Shown here piece by piece: positions 1 through 13,239 of a stretch of DNA of 64,000 nt. The translations under genes and the position numbers were made by a program. The stretch is from Ficedula albicollis (taxonomy: Eukaryota > Chordata > Aves > Passeriformes > Muscicapidae), in the NCBI RefSeq assembly GCF_000247815.1, contig NC_021675.1, forward strand, positions 62,364,462 to 62,428,461. Direction: 5' to 3'. The first letter of the stretch is position 1; every line of letters begins with the position of its first letter. The notes under the pieces were generated by a model that was not told where the DNA came from, ran no database searches, and saw only the letters and a list, made by a program, of their open reading frames with translations.

Positions 1-3000
1 ACACCCGAAAAAAAATCAGTTGCAAAAGAGTACAGACTGGTGTGTCTCTACAGCCTTGGAGCTTCCTGCTAGCATTTGCTTACTAGAAGAACATAGAAGC
101 TACAAAAGGAAAAGAGTGGGTGTGATCAAACAGCAGAACATTGAGAGGGCTCCAATCCCAAAAGGCTCACCCTTTTGACCAACAGTATGCAAGAGGAAAA
201 TTATGAAAAAGCCTTTCTAAAGGTAACAAGCATATCACTGCCAGACCTGGGAACAGAACATGCATCTTTTAAGAGGTCAATTAATTTATTCCTCCTTAAT
301 TCCAACTCTGTTTGAAATATCTATTATTTTAAGATTCTCATTACATCACTGAAAATCTGTAAAACAGCCAAAAAGATTTTACCATCAGCATAATTTTCCT
401 CTAATTTGGAATACAGGGATTCTTTTTGTTAGCTGTGATGACAGCAGTTGTCAGCCAGCATAGTTCTCTGCATGATCCAAAAGGAGAACTGAATCAGAAG
501 CAAGCCATTAGATAGCCAAAGCCAGCACTGCTCAGGAACTTTTAGCTGCTACAGGAGATTTCATAACACTGAATAGAAGTCATGAGAGGCTTTTACTGGA
601 GTATACCAGCAGCTCTGGGAAATCTCACAGGAAAAAAAAAAATCATTCCCCTCCAGCACGTGCTGGCCCTGCTGCTGAAAACCTCTCTGGCCTCTTAAGT
701 TGATGGGTTGTGTTGAACAGCTGGGTCACTAAAGTGTACTGTTCTTTTTAACAATAAATACCTGTGACTCATGTGCCCCAATGTTTAGGAATAACACTTT
801 CCTCCAGCTTGAATGTCACTGTGGCCTTGTGTAAGTGTAAAGTGACAAAGCACTACCATATTTCTAGAGCTCAGAAACAAACCCACACAGTGTGCTTGCT
901 CATCACCAAATGAGATAAAAGCATAAAACAAAACCAAACAACAAAACTCTGAAAAAATATAAAACTATTTACTAGGCACAACAGCCTAAACAAATGGTAC
1001 AGAGCATCTGCAGACTGAGGTCAGAGGTGATTTAAGTTTATGTGATTGATTACTAGAGACTTTAAATGTCCTTGACCTACATGAATAGAACTACTCCCTC
1101 ATCTAAAAGCCTAAACAGGCACCTACCACTCTCCAGCTAACTATTTGTCTGGCAGAGGTAAGAAAACTACCTTTATTTCAGGTATAAGTAATTTTTTATT
1201 TATTGACAGGTTCTTCAGTGAAAGTCAATCCACTCTTTTTGGAAGTACACTTCCTTCAGTCTCCCACAGGTAGCCAAAAGACTACTAAAGAAAAAAGGAA
1301 CAAAATTTAACCTCTTAGAAGAGAATATTGTGGACACTATGGAATATTTATAGAGCATCTTCCTGGGTCCTGGAAAATCACAAGCCTAACTTCAAATATT
1401 CTAACTTAGGTATTTGGAGATACAATTCTGTCTTGTTGCTGAGAGAAGAACATTCAGTCTTTTGGATAAAGTTAGCCTTTGTGAATGCTAATTCTCCTGT
1501 CCCACCTACCTTCAAAACACAGACCTTTAAAACCCTGGTGTGGATTGTTTTCCGAGTTTAAACCAAAAATATTTGTGGATTATTCAGCTGGACTGCCAAA
1601 GGCATTAGGGTCCAGGAGGAACAAGAGAAGTTATTGTCATTCCTCTCAAGTATTCTCTCATGAGCAAAAACCAGATGTATCCAGATGCCACAGCAGCCAC
1701 CTGACTAATTACATCCAGGATAGACAGAAGATGCAATTCATAAGCAAAGGTAATTAGGGATTTCAAAGACCTGCTAGTTAATATAGAGAGTTTTTGTCAC
1801 TGGAAGTCTTGGAACAAAGTGTAATGTCATTTTAAAAGCTATGTTTCTTGTCTCAATAAGAATATATGCTGGAATTATGGAGTTCAGTATCCTGGTCTGG
1901 CTTATACAGGAAGTCAGATGAGACAATCCTCATGGTCTCTTCTAGCCTCTAAATCAGCAAATAAAGAAACAGCAAATATATCTATGACTAGTCATAAAAA
2001 ATAGGTTGATCATAATAAAAACAAAGGATCAAAAGAATACAAAAGTTGGTTTTGCCTACTAACATTCAGAAGTGTGACAAAAATAAACAGTTGAAGTAAT
2101 AATCAGTGTAAATTATTTAAAAAGCAAAGAAAAATATAAATAACAATAAAGCAAAAAACTTCTACCAACACTTGGCCATCTACTTCAGCCCCAGCAAGGG
2201 CCTTGCTTTCTGCGCATTTTATTGTTTTGTTTGATTTGTCATAAAGGTCACAAAGCAAGATTATCTTCTCTTCTGCAGGGGCTATTGGACACCTTAATAG
2301 ATTTCATTATAAGAGCCATTTCTCTGACATTCAGTTGACATTTGACTACTGATGATCTCTCCTGAAGTGACAGAAAATATGTGCAACTCTACCTAGGAAT
2401 ACACTACATGTGTGGTAGAGAGCAGGAAAAAATTTCAGGTGGAAGCAACATTAGAATGAACTTCGCCATGACCATTTGCACATGTGTTACTTATTGAAAA
2501 ACACAAAGACTGACAAAAGCACTACTCCAACTCTTCTTCAGTAGTTAAGACAGTAAAGTCAATAATGGGATTTTAAAGTAGTGGTTTGAGCAGAAAAAGT
2601 GACTATGGACTGAAGTAACAAAGGGATTACATTGAAAAGTACCCAACAGACTTGGGTGACTGGCTCCACTTGTTTTATCTTCACTGTACACACAAATTAA
2701 GTGATAGGTAAAATGAAACAAAATTAATCTTAACTAAGTGCTTAATTGCAGAATGTACATTCCCCTTGAAAAAAAAACTTAGAAAAAACTTGAAAAACTT
2801 AATCATATCATGGTTTGTATCATCATTGCCCACCCTTTGCCAAAAAGACATTGGCTGTCACTCACCTGAAGGAATTCCTCTCTTTTTGAGAGCACTTGAG
2901 GATACCAGCTCCCAAAATTACTCAGTAGTTTGGAAGATGCTAACTGCCAGTTTGGGCCACAGGCCCTGCAAAGGACTTGCCATTTTCCTTGGGTTCCTGG

Positions 3001-6000
3001 GCCTCTTTGCCAAGTCAATCAACTTGGAACTGTCAGATTTGTTTCAGTTCACCTCAGACAAATTTAAAAATAAAAGCCTTAAAATTTATTCCTGCAAAAC
3101 AAAGCATTTTGTTATTGATTATGATACTTAAAACACACTTGGAAACATAATGCATAATATAAATAAATTGACATTTAAGCAAACCTGACATAAATGCTCT
3201 TTCTTCCCTTAGACACATTCAGTGGAAGTTCAGCACCTTCTAAAGAAAAGCCATAGACAAGAGTTTCAGCATTCACAGATCCACCAGAGGCAGTGTGCAA
3301 ACTACAAACTGAAAAACATCACTCAGAAGAATTGTCTTTTAGAAGGGGACTTCTTTGAGTCTTTATTCAGAAACAGAAGCTAAAAGGGCAGCAGCTCAAC
3401 AGCATTTATTCTCTGAAACATTTTCATTTCTAGATGACCTAAAAGGTTAGCTTAGAACCTAGCAATCTATCCTTCATAAATATGCCTTTTTAACTTTTAA
3501 TATTACTTTAATTTTTCTTGAAGATTATTCCTGTCATACTAGTAACAGTGATGACAGAGCTGGCCCTTAGTAAGCTCCCTGTTCTTCTCTATTATTCTGG
3601 GGAGTACAGCTGTCACCAAAATAAAGAGATACCCAGACTGCACAAACTACTTTCATATTCTTGTTTAAGTACTTGAAGTATGTTAGGTGATGTATTAAGT
3701 ACTTCAGATGTACTCACATGTCTGACTCTTCCAAACACCATCCTCAAACTAAACTCTTAGTCTTTGCAAACCAAGTATTCATCTTCCTTTAAAACTTAAA
3801 TCCACTGGTCTCAAAGCACTCCCAGCAGATTAATCTTCATAAAGAACACAGTGGAGCTTTAATTTTCTCCCACAAGACCAAGCAATGATATCTCCTATTC
3901 TTCTAAGAGCCACAAAATGCACACTCAACTCAATCATCTCCTCTGGGGAATTAAAACCCAAAACACTCACTTCTCTGGAGAATCTTCTAACTAATGAGAT
4001 TTACCTGACCAGCTAAGAGCAAGGGCATAAATCAACAAGGAGCAAGGGCATAAATCAATAGCCTAATAAGTTAGGACTCCTGTGCCTGGATTCTAGTAAA
4101 GAAGAACATGCCCCTAGCCTCTGGGGAAAACATGAAAAAAGTTTCTGAAGAAAAAAAGAAAAATAAAATCCACCTTTCCCAGCTGAATACTCCTACCAGT
4201 ATTAGTGAGAGTTACACACCCTGAGATTCTCACCATTATCAGTTTAAATTCTCCTTATTTCAGTCTGAAACAGCTGAGAGACAAGGGGCAAAGAGCCCTT
4301 CCCCAGCACCATGGGGCTGCCACAGTTACTGTTGTAGTGCCAACTCCTGGTTCTGGGCTCCAGCTGAGATGGTGGAAGGGGGGACAGCACAAACCAGTAC
4401 CAACCTGAACCAGGGATGCAGGAGCATCACATGTCATCACAGCTCTTAGATTCTGTGCTGCAATTTGCTTTTCTGGAAAGGAGGATTGGGAGAACCAACT
4501 GCTCAGCCCCCGCAAACATAGCTAAAGGCATAAAACCACTTCCTGATCAATACAACTTTGATGATTTTGTTAACTATGATCAATCCCATTTCCCCCCAGG
4601 TACCTGCTGACAAACCAGACTTTCAGGGAATAAAGCTTGCCAAATTTATTGTAGAACAGTATTGCCCTCCTGTGGCCAAAGACTGTTCCAAAGGAGAGAA
4701 TCTTATGAGGGTTTCTCTGTATTTATTTATTTATTTGTCTCTTTCTTTCTCGTGCACAGCCTGCTACCCACCTTTCTGAAAGGAACTGACAACTGGGAGA
4801 CTCAGCCTCTCCAAAACCTAGATGTTGGTTTTGTCATGTCAAGGCATAGAAGCTGAACAGAAAAGTAAGCAGTAGACATCACAGTCCCTCTGGCTCCTTA
4901 CATTTCTCCTGATGATGCTCTTCACATCAGATATTATTATCATTCATACTCATCTTCACTGGTGATGTTTGATAGTGACAGCATTTCTTTCTGTCCACAT
5001 TCTTTTACCTTATATTTACTTCTATCTTATATTTACTGCCTTTTTAATAATCCAAAAGTAGAATGTGCCCATTTTCAGACTAAGAGACAATCTATTACTC
5101 CAGTGGGAGCAAGCACAGACCGTCCCCAAACTCATGTAAAAAAAATGTTTTCTCTGATTTAAAAGTCTTTCAGAACAGGTCCTGAGTGACTTAGCAAACA
5201 CAGTGTAAGTGTTGCAGACACACACAGCAGTAACAGAGACTACAACGAGACTGACACACAGCTCTCCATGGCAACAACCAGGTCCTCAGGCTACAGAATT
5301 GACATGCAAAGCAGATGGCATCATCCCATCCTCGAATACACAAAGTTCTCTCTGAAATCCCCATGACTTAGCCAACAAAAGTATAGCTTAAACAACAAAA
5401 TTACAACTTTTTCTTGCATTAAATACTTGGAGATAATAAAAACTTGAATATTGATCACACACCTGAGAAAACACTGCTGCAATAAAGGACTTACACAAAT
5501 TACAGGAAAAATGTAGCTTAAAACAGCCTAAATTCTTCACCATTATGTCAAAGTGTTGAAAACCAAGATACAGCTTCTGTGGAGATTAATTTCACTCTAC
5601 AAATTTCATGGAATGGGCTTGGCCCAATCTATTTTACCTGCCAACAGCCAGTTAATATGACTCAGCTTTTCTGCCCAGCTGTCAAAGGCTGAAGAAATAA
5701 GGATAAGCAGTTCCATCTTCCTTTGGTGAATGCTAGCTATGCAGTACAAGAATGATTTACCTTTCCTTTTCACAATATCTGTGGTTTTAATCAAGTCTGA
5801 TTTCAATTTATGCATATGTTCCAGTATCTTCTACACTGCATTTTTGTGTTTCTCCATTCAAATTAAAGAAACCAGTCGCAAATAATTCATGTAGCCAGAG
5901 AAAGTTTGGGAATACATCTGTGCTCAAAATATGCAAAAATACTGTAAGTCGTTTTTGGAAAACAAACAGCCCAAAGCAGGTGACAAGTAGGAATCCTGGG

Positions 6001-9000
6001 CCACAACAAAGTTCCTCAGACACAGCCACAGTTTTTCAATGCTCTGGATTGCAGCTAACAATGCCCACTTGAAAACACAATTTTTTTCTGGTTGAAATAA
6101 AAAAAAACCTTCTTACCCACTTACCTTCAGGTAATTACTGACAGCAAATTTTTACTTGCTGCCTAATTTATGAACAATTAATTTTCATGATCATTTCAAG
6201 AGAAACAGCATCTGCTTAGCATTAGGTTCCAGAAGAGTCTGTAGAAGGTGATAAAAATGAGGACTTCATACCCAGCTGAGTACATAGAGGCAGGGAGGGC
6301 AGGATAAGGAATAATTCTCAATCTCTTTGAAATATCTGAAAAGGTTTTTTACCTATGCTTCCCTACCAAGAACATTTTGTACAGACCAAGCATATAGAAC
6401 TGTAGTCTGGAAGGAAGGAGAATATTTGAAAATATTTTATCCACAGGATGACAGTGAACACAGCTCACTTGCTCATGAATTCTGTGTAATCAGTGTTAAG
6501 AGTCACAGGCTTGCTAGCATATGGCTTAATTGGGCAAAGCAACAGTCTTCTGGATGGAGGTACAAAAAATAACAGCATTTTTCCAGCTCAAGCTCCATTG
6601 CAGTCTTGCAGCAAGGACGTGCACTGGCCACACCTTTCAGCAATGTGTCCTGTAGGACAGGTGAAGAAGGACCTCAGATTTCTTCTAGGAACCCTGGAGA
6701 CATCATCCATTTCCTTTTTTGTACCTTCTTCCTCATCCTATGGCAATGAACAGCCACATTTGGAAGTTGCTACTCACTCCTAAGTGCATTAAATTTTTGA
6801 TTATTCACTTTAATTTTTCATCTTTTCTGATTGGTTTTTATTTTGGATGCTATCCAAAAAAACAAATAAAAATTAGTAAGTGGCTCATATTTAGATTCCC
6901 ATTTATTTTTACTTTTGGCTGCTGGATTTGTCATCTGTAAAGCTCAGTATTAGTTATGCCACATGGAACACTTTCCAGAATCATCCTTTTCATTTAACCA
7001 CTTATCCCTAGAAAACAATTTTCTTGACAATTACCCTGATTTCTTTTCTTATGACAGCCCATCTTGCAGAAGCAAGAGAATCCAACTGAAAAAGTGAGGA
7101 TAACAGGATGCCACTAACTAGTGCAGGCTTTTCTTCCTCTTGCTTTCTGACCCAGGCTATGGCAAAGAAAGCCAGGTCATCATCCCTCCCATAGCACACA
7201 CTCCCCATTTCTCTTCTATTTGTAAGCTCAGTGCTCCTTGCTGTGTTGTAAAACCCTCCCTGCTCTCCCTGCAGTATATCTCTACCTGGACAGTGTGTAC
7301 TTCAGGCAAGGAACAAATCTCTTCTTCTGGCTCCCAAGTCCTTTTTCAGGAACTTAAAAATCTATGAGAATTGCTCCCATTCCTGAGAATGGTGTGACCT
7401 CATCTCCCTCCACAATTATTGTCCTTTTGGGTTCATTCCTCTTGACCAGAAGTTCAGCCACTGCTGCCCAGGCTTTGCACATCTGAATGCCTCATAGCTA
7501 ATAAGGATAACAAAATACCCTGAAATCAGTGTTTGGTTGGCGAAGTCCTTATAACTCAACTGCAGTCTCTCTCTCCTTGAGGAATTCTCTGTGATGCCCA
7601 CTAGGAAGCACTAAGATCTCAGACATAGCAAGGGATGTAGATTTTTTCCTAGCTCTGAAATCCTCCCTTTGAACCTTCAATAGGAAGAGTTATTTCAGCT
7701 GGACTGGAAGAATCCATCTGCTTATTTGCTACAGTTCCCATGACCCTACTTCTGCCTAAATAGCTGAAAATTCAGGAACAGTAATGAGAATGAAATGTAA
7801 TGAGAATGAAAACTACTCCTTTTAACATTCTCAGGAGTTAATGCCAGAGCTTGCAATACTCTAAAATGCCAAGCCACTGCTGAAGGTTGCTCACCAGACA
7901 TTAAATTCCCCATATAACAGTCACTTGAAAAATATTGCTGTTTCTCTTCACGAGTTCTGATAAAAAATTTTCTGATGCCAGAAAACAGGGATGCTTCTCT
8001 ATACAAAAAAAGATACTGAGCTACACCTGAATAATGCAAACTGCAACATACAACTCTTCCTTGCACATCTAGGAAAAGAGAGCCAGGAGTTTTGAAAGGT
8101 ACAGCTGTTTGGTAAAGTTTGAAACTATATACACAATGGAAAAGGAATGGGAGAAAAATAATGTACCAATTATGAATACAAACTTAGAAAGCCATGATGT
8201 CAACACTAAAGGGAAAAAATGAAGGGAGTTCATGGAGGTATGTAAACAAGGGATAGCATGCCCTAAGGGAGACAGGAAGAGGAAGAAGATGAAAGCAAGC
8301 AAGGCAGGGAAGCAATGGGCAGAAATGATTCAAGGCAGCAGGACACACAGGTACACCTGCTGGAGTCCTCCTACTGTCACAGCTCACGTGAAAACCAGCA
8401 CTGCAGAAGCCACTGGCATTGCTGTCCTACATTCCTGAGGAGAAATGGGGACCAAGTGAAACTGCAACCATACCTGGAAGGAGCCCTTAACTAAATTCCT
8501 GACAAAAAGGACACAGCTGCTCTGACAGAAAACTGATGTAAAGTAGCACATCTGCCAGGTTTGTTTCTATACTGCACTGTCGAATTGCAGAAAGGATGAT
8601 TCAGGAGGAATGGAGTTACAATCAATTATCTATAATAGGATGATAAGAGAAAAATACAGCACTTATGTATATGGTTTTTAAGGAGATGGCACTTGGCACT
8701 CTTCAGAATACTTTTTGTTTTTTCATGTTCTGTTCTACTGAACAGTTCTTGCATTTTTTTTAATTGAACTAGACTCAACCATGAATTCCACTGACAGGCT
8801 TCATCTCAGAGAGGAGCAGCATTTTACAAGCAGGTGAGATACCTGTTAGCAATTTATTTGTTTATTTTACATGCATTTTTTATTTCATACTAATAATCTA
8901 CAGCCCAAATTCTATTAAAAAGTTACCTATATACTTATATGAAAAACGCAAGTAGTCTCACAACAGTATAGTTTATGGATAATAAAACTTTAGTGCCACA

Positions 9001-10819
9001 GATGATTTCTGGGATTCTAAATTTTTGAGAAACCATCTCTCATTTCAAATTGTGAACATATTCAGTACCTAAACTCCAACTCATTGAAACAAGTCAAGAT
9101 TCCACCTAAAAAATCCTTATTCCCTGCATACTTACAGAAAAAAAAAAAATTGGGGGAAAAAAAAAAAAGCCTTTAAAAGTATGTGCTTAGAATTGGATAG
9201 AAAGGAAAGATGGATTCACTGCTGAAGCCAAAAGTCATCTAAAGCTGCAGCCAGGAGCACTAAAACTAAGAGTCAAGAATGCCACTGAGTTCTTTGTTTC
9301 TTCTCAAAACAAGTCATGGTTCACTCTGATCAGCTGCAAAGATCATTTCTGAAAAGGCAGATTGATAAGTTGGTTTTCATACACTTATCTTCAGCATCAG
9401 CCCTAAACAATTTAGCTGAGGAGTAATTTCAGAAGGAAAACAGCAATAGTAAGCTGTTATAACTTCTGTAAATTAACTGCTCTAGAGGGATGTTTTGTAA
9501 TCATATAATGCCTACACTTGCTTTTTTCTTCCACTAAAATTAGGTGCATAGAGGAAATTATCCACTTTATGAGAATACATCTTTTTAAATAAATTCCAAA
9601 CTGGTTGGTTATCTTTGATGTTCCAGTAATTCACATTAAAGACATAGGTAAGAAGGGAATGTAAAAACAAGCATTTCCCCAGTTCATCTTTTCAGCATGT
9701 TATGCAATTCATTTACTTCAGTCTGACATTGTTTAACTTTCTGCTTGAATGCACAGAATTAAATGCAAGAAAAATAAAGAAGCTATTTCAGAAAAAGAAA
9801 ACAGTTACATAGATTAGCTTAATTTAAATGCACAAAAAATGTCTCATTGACACTACAACAGAGTAGTTTTTCTACAACTCAGACCTGGAACAAAGCAGAC
9901 ACAAAACTTTTGATGCTGGAAAGGACACACTGGGTTTGCTTGGGCAGAAAGTGAGCGTGACCCATGCACAGAATCATGGAGACAGGAGCTGTGATGCAGC
10001 CTGCTCTTCTGAGCTGAAAATGGAGTTTTCCCAGGGAAGGCAATGTCTCAGGTACAGCTGTCAGCCTCTCGGCCACTGAGGGATGGGTGTGTAAAGTGCT
10101 TGTAAGACAACTGTGACTTTCCATCCCAGTGAGCTATTGCACATGCCTTAAGGGAATATCAGAGGAATCCAGGTCCTTTTAGCCCTGCTGAAGTAGTCAA
10201 AATTGATGTCTAAAAGCTGATTCTGACCTTGGTCTGAGATTTACAGAACAGCACACAGTGAAAGAACAGGCTTAATCCCTTGGCAAACAGGATTGTGTCT
10301 TCAGTGAGAAAGCTCAGCTCCATTAGTGCAGATACATCCTGGAAAACTTAAAGCACATCTAAATAAATTCTCTTTAATTTAAGGTGAATTAGAGTACAAG
10401 GAACTATATATCTCTCTAAAAAAAAATAATCAATGTATAAGATCCACAAAAATCCTTTCTCTCTTATTACTAAAAGAAGAAATAGGTTCCCTCCCAGTTT
10501 ACAAAACCATACTGAGAGATGAATGCCAGGAACAGAGAATCTTTTGTGTCACCAAGTAAAGACTACCAGGCATCTCCAAAGCCATCTTGATTTGTAAAGC
10601 TCCTGTGCTATCAATTCCTAACATTAACCCAGGAGAGTTTGTCAAGAATGAACCTGGATCTGTACAGGGCCAAAAAGCCTTCAAAATATTAATACCTAAT
10701 CCAAAATATAAAAAAATCCCTGCAGGTGCAAGTAGAGCCAGTAGGATTACACACAGTGTTGAGGTACCTTTGTGGCTCTCCACAAGACCAGGCTGTAGCT
10801 CACTGCTGAGTGAGTTCAG
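1..10819. other. AT-rich stretch without a recognised gene
   Basis: I see no convincing exon, RNA gene or conserved domain here on either strand. The open frames are short, lack splice context and resemble no family I know. Small structures present: a 23-bp sequence repeated twice in tandem at 4018-4063, an A-rich stretch interrupted by TTGGGGG near 9140-9168, and an old repeat-like segment near 1870-1975 (listed separately). In mammals the interval upstream of LRPAP1 is a long gene-poor region, which would fit, but the assembly gap at 21.9 kb means this stretch may not truly adjoin LRPAP1. Confidence 0.6.
1870..1975. repeat. Possible old CR1-like 3' fragment
   Basis: The segment containing ACAGGAAGTCAGATGAGAC followed by CTCATGGTCTCTTCTAGCCT resembles the tail of old reptile/bird CR1-type elements (a 'gtcagactagatgatc..ggtcccttctggcct' style motif). 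It is short and diverged, and I recognise it by resemblance only. Family and strand are uncertain. Confidence 0.3.
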
Positions 10820-10935
10820 TTTGTTCAGCCTGGAGAAGAAAAGGCTTTTGGGGAACCTTAGAGCAGCTTCCAGTGCCTAGAGAGACCCTGCAAGAGAGCT
10901 GGAGAGGGACTCTCAATCAGGGAGTGTAGTGATAA
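10820..10935 (+). mobile_element. CR1 retrotransposon fragment
   Basis: TTCAGCCTGGAGAAGAAAAG, then a 'ccttagagcagcttccagtgcct' stretch and 'agctggagagggactct', is the familiar order of the avian CR1 3' region read in the sense direction. Only about 115 bp remain; the characteristic 3' end with its octamer tail is absent, so this is a truncated internal piece. It lies just before the first degenerate copy of the chemokine promoter region. Confidence 0.75.
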
Positions 10936-10959
10936 AATTGCTACTCCCTCCTTTTTTTC

Positions 10960-11215
10960 CCTTTTGCCAGTTTTGCCCTGATTTTCCTCAGGGCTCTCGT
11001 TATGGAGATGCATGTGCCAGACTGGCTCTTGGCAGGTTTAGGTTCTGGCCAGTCCATGCCAGGGACCCAATGGAATCTGAAAGTCAGAACACAGTGGCTG
11101 GTGCTTCCCCTTCTGTGGTTTCCTTGCCTCCACCAGCTCAGCAAATCTGGTTGCCCCTGACAATGTCCTTGTTATGATGCACTCATTTGCTTTCCATTTC
11201 CCCAATACGCTCTTA
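10960..11215 (+). repeat. Degenerate promoter-region copy 1 (chemokine-associated duplication)
   Basis: This segment matches, in the same order, sequence at 12.38-12.68 kb and 13.24-13.34 kb, the last of which lies just upstream of the intact chemokine TATA box. Shared landmarks are GAATCTGAAA (11073), a 'gtggctggtgcttcccctt' block, 'ctgtggtttccttg', and 'atgatgcactcattt' near the end. No TATA box or ATG-containing chemokine exon follows, so only promoter-proximal sequence was kept. I infer a tandem duplication of chemokine upstream sequence. Confidence 0.6.
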
Positions 11216-11284
11216 TTTTCTTACAGTTTCCCCATCTGAGGCCCATCTATGTGATCCCAGCATTGCTGAGTCTCCCAGAAGCCA

Positions 11285-11463
11285 GGTATGCTCTCCCTTC
11301 CCAGAAGACAGCCCCAAAGTCCACGTGGAGAGCTGGCAGTGAGGTATGCTCTCCCTTCCCAGAAGACAGCCCCATGCCCATTGATGAGACCCCAAAGTCC
11401 ACGTGGAGAGCTGGCAGTGGCCCAGAAGACAGCCCCAAAGTCCACGTGGAGAGCTGGCAGTGA
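11285..11463. repeat. 58-bp minisatellite, three copies
   Basis: A unit beginning GGTATGCTCTCCCTTCCCAG and ending GTGGAGAGCTGGCAGTG starts at 11285 and again at 11343, and a third, 5'-shortened copy ends at 11463. The second copy carries an extra insert of about 20 bp (CATGCCCATTGATGAGACC). Copies are otherwise nearly identical. Several overlapping frames stay open through it on both strands because of its composition, which is not evidence of coding. Confidence 0.85.
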
Positions 11464-11866
11464 GATACTCCTGCGCATCTCTCCCCCACAAAAATGAAGC
11501 ATCAGGTCCCCAAGGAGGAAGGTGAGTGCAGAACATCCCTCTGAACACCTGCCAGAGCAGATTTTAGCTGGTGCCCAGCTGTGCAAGCACAGGCCCCTGA
11601 ACTGTGTGAAGGTGCTCTGGTTTCTCCCTCCTCCAGTTCTTGGTATTAATCCCCCTGGCACCCCAGCAGGGTTGGGGGTGACACTGGTGCACTGTGACAC
11701 TGTTCAGGCTGTGCCAGTGAGCTGACAGCAAGGTCACTGTGCCAGCAGGACAGGCTCAGTGTCCACAGGAATGGATTGCAGAGTGCCCAGAGCCGATGAC
11801 ACTACATGGCCCCTAGCCCCACACCTCCAACAGTCCCTGGCACATCCCTCTTTCCCCCTCCTGCAG

Positions 11867-12301
11867 TACCAGGCCAGCAAGCTGAGCCAGACAGGGACCA
11901 ACGAAGAGGGATTCTACAACTTAGCCCTGATAACCAGCAGGAGCTGGCACAGTTGGCACAGAAGGTGAGGCTAGGGGTGTTCATGCCCTATGTCTGGCAG
12001 TGCACAGGCTAACAACCCCCAGGGATGCTCTGGTAGCCAGCTGTAAACCACCCAACAGACCCTCATTTACCCAAAAAGACTCATTTCTGCAGAAATTAGG
12101 TATTCTGAGAGGGTACATGATTTTAGCAGTGGTTCCTGTGGCTAGTGGCTCTCACTAGCCAGGCAGCCCACTAGCAGTGCTGGGCAAGGGGTAACCAGGC
12201 TCCCCAGGGCAGTGTGGCACTGACACCAGCTGCCTCTGTGCCATCCCCTCAGGGGCTGCACCTTGGACACACCACTACAGCAGAATTCTTGCTTGACAAA
12301 G
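11867..12301 (+). other. Exon-like pair of unknown identity
   Basis: Two segments, 11867-11964 (98 bp) and 12253-12301 (49 bp), each sit between a pyrimidine-rich AG acceptor and a GT donor (GTGAGG and GTAGGA). Joined, they stay open in two frames; one reads ..DNQQELAQLAQK + GLHLGHTTTAEFLLDK, the other ..SQTGTNEEGFYNLALITS... I do not recognise either protein. No start, stop or third exon can be attached with confidence, and short open segments of this size arise by chance in GC-rich DNA. They lie between promoter copies 1 and 2, so they may be part of the duplicated locus or remnants of an unrelated gene. Confidence 0.25.
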
Positions 12302-12379
12302 GTAGGATAAAATCAATTCCTACAGACCCCAACAGTGTACACTCAGAAAGCAAGCTACAAAAACTTGCTACTTCCTCTT

Positions 12380-12700
12380 TCTTTTCCTATGTCTGGCCTT
12401 GTTCTGGGTTTCCTCAGAGCTCTGGTCAGTAAACTTCATGTCCCAGCCTGGCTCTCAGCCAACAGGTCATTGCAGCAGTAGCAGGGTTTGTGTCACAGGG
12501 GCTTGGGCTCTGGCCATTCCCACCAGACACTCAAATGGAATCTGAAAGTTGCAGATCTGTGGCCAGCACTTCCCTTCTGTGGTTCCCTTGATCTCTCCAG
12601 CTCATCAAAACTGGGAAATCCTGGCATAACTCCCCTGTCATAATGCACTCATTTTCTCTTCTTGAAACTCTGGGTGAATAGGGGAGAAGTAGCAGCATGG
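12380..12700 (+). repeat. Degenerate promoter-region copy 2
   Basis: This second copy of the chemokine upstream sequence has GAATCTGAAAG at 12538, 'gtggccagcacttccc', 'ctgtggttcccttg' and 'ataatgcactcattttctc'. Unlike copy 1 it runs on into a recognisable chemokine 5' UTR and start codon (next entry). The stretch GGGAAATCCT at about 12615 resembles an NF-kappaB site, the usual inducible element of inflammatory chemokines, but one short match is weak evidence. Confidence 0.6.
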
Positions 12701-12726
12701 ACTGAGCATTGTGTAGAGGAAAATCC

Positions 12727-12790
12727 TGCAGCCACCCCAGCTCCAGCCCTGCTTGTGCTACCTCAGCCCCTGCAGCACCATGAAGTTCAC
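12727..12790 (+). pseudogene. Truncated CC chemokine paralogue: 5' UTR and first codons only
   Basis: The sequence CTGCAGCCACCCCAGCTCCA through 'gcagcaccATG' aligns directly with the 5' UTR of the intact chemokine at 13411-13475, including the spacing to the ATG (12780-12782). After ATG-AAG-TTC the chemokine signal-peptide sequence stops and antisense CR1 sequence starts at about 12791. When the CR1 ends (about 13235) the DNA resumes not with the rest of this gene but with promoter copy 3. The remaining exons are therefore missing from the window. I read this as a dead paralogue left by tandem duplication and CR1-associated truncation. The alternative is a duplication whose breakpoint already lay inside exon 1. 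Confidence 0.65.
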
Positions 12791-13235
12791 AGAAAAAAAC
12801 TGTAGGATCATTTATGTTGGAAAGGACCTTTAAGATCACTAAGTCCAACCATCAAGCTGGACTTAACCAAGTTAAGACCATCAAGTCATTAACCCAGCAT
12901 TACCAAGTCCACCACTAAACTATGTTCCTAAGCACCATGTTTACATGTCTTCTAAATGTCTTTAGGGATGGTGACTCCACCACTTCCCCAGACAGCCTGT
13001 TCCAGTGCTTGACAACACTTTCAGAGAAGAACGTTCCCATAGCATGCCCTGGTTCAATGCGATGCCATTTCATCTCATCCTGTCGCTTGTTACCCGGGAG
13101 AAGAGAGCAATCTCCACCTCATTACAGCCCTCCTTTCAAGAAGTTGCAGAGAGTAGTAAGGTTCCCTCTCAGAGGGGCCTCCTCTTCTACCATCAAACAA
13201 ACCCAGCTCCTTCAGCTGCTCCTCGTAAGACTTGC
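12791..13235 (-). mobile_element. CR1 retrotransposon 3' fragment, antisense
   Basis: TTGGAAAGGACCTTTAAGAT..AAGTCCAACC, 'atggtgactccaccacttcccc', 'cctgttccagtgcttgacaa' and 'cctcctttcaagaagttgcagagag' follow the reverse complement of the avian CR1 3' region in order. The 3' end of the element is at the left edge, next to the chemokine start codon. Length of about 445 bp is typical of 5'-truncated CR1 copies. CR1 usually makes no clear target duplication, and I see none. Confidence 0.9.
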
Positions 13236-13239
13236 TCTC

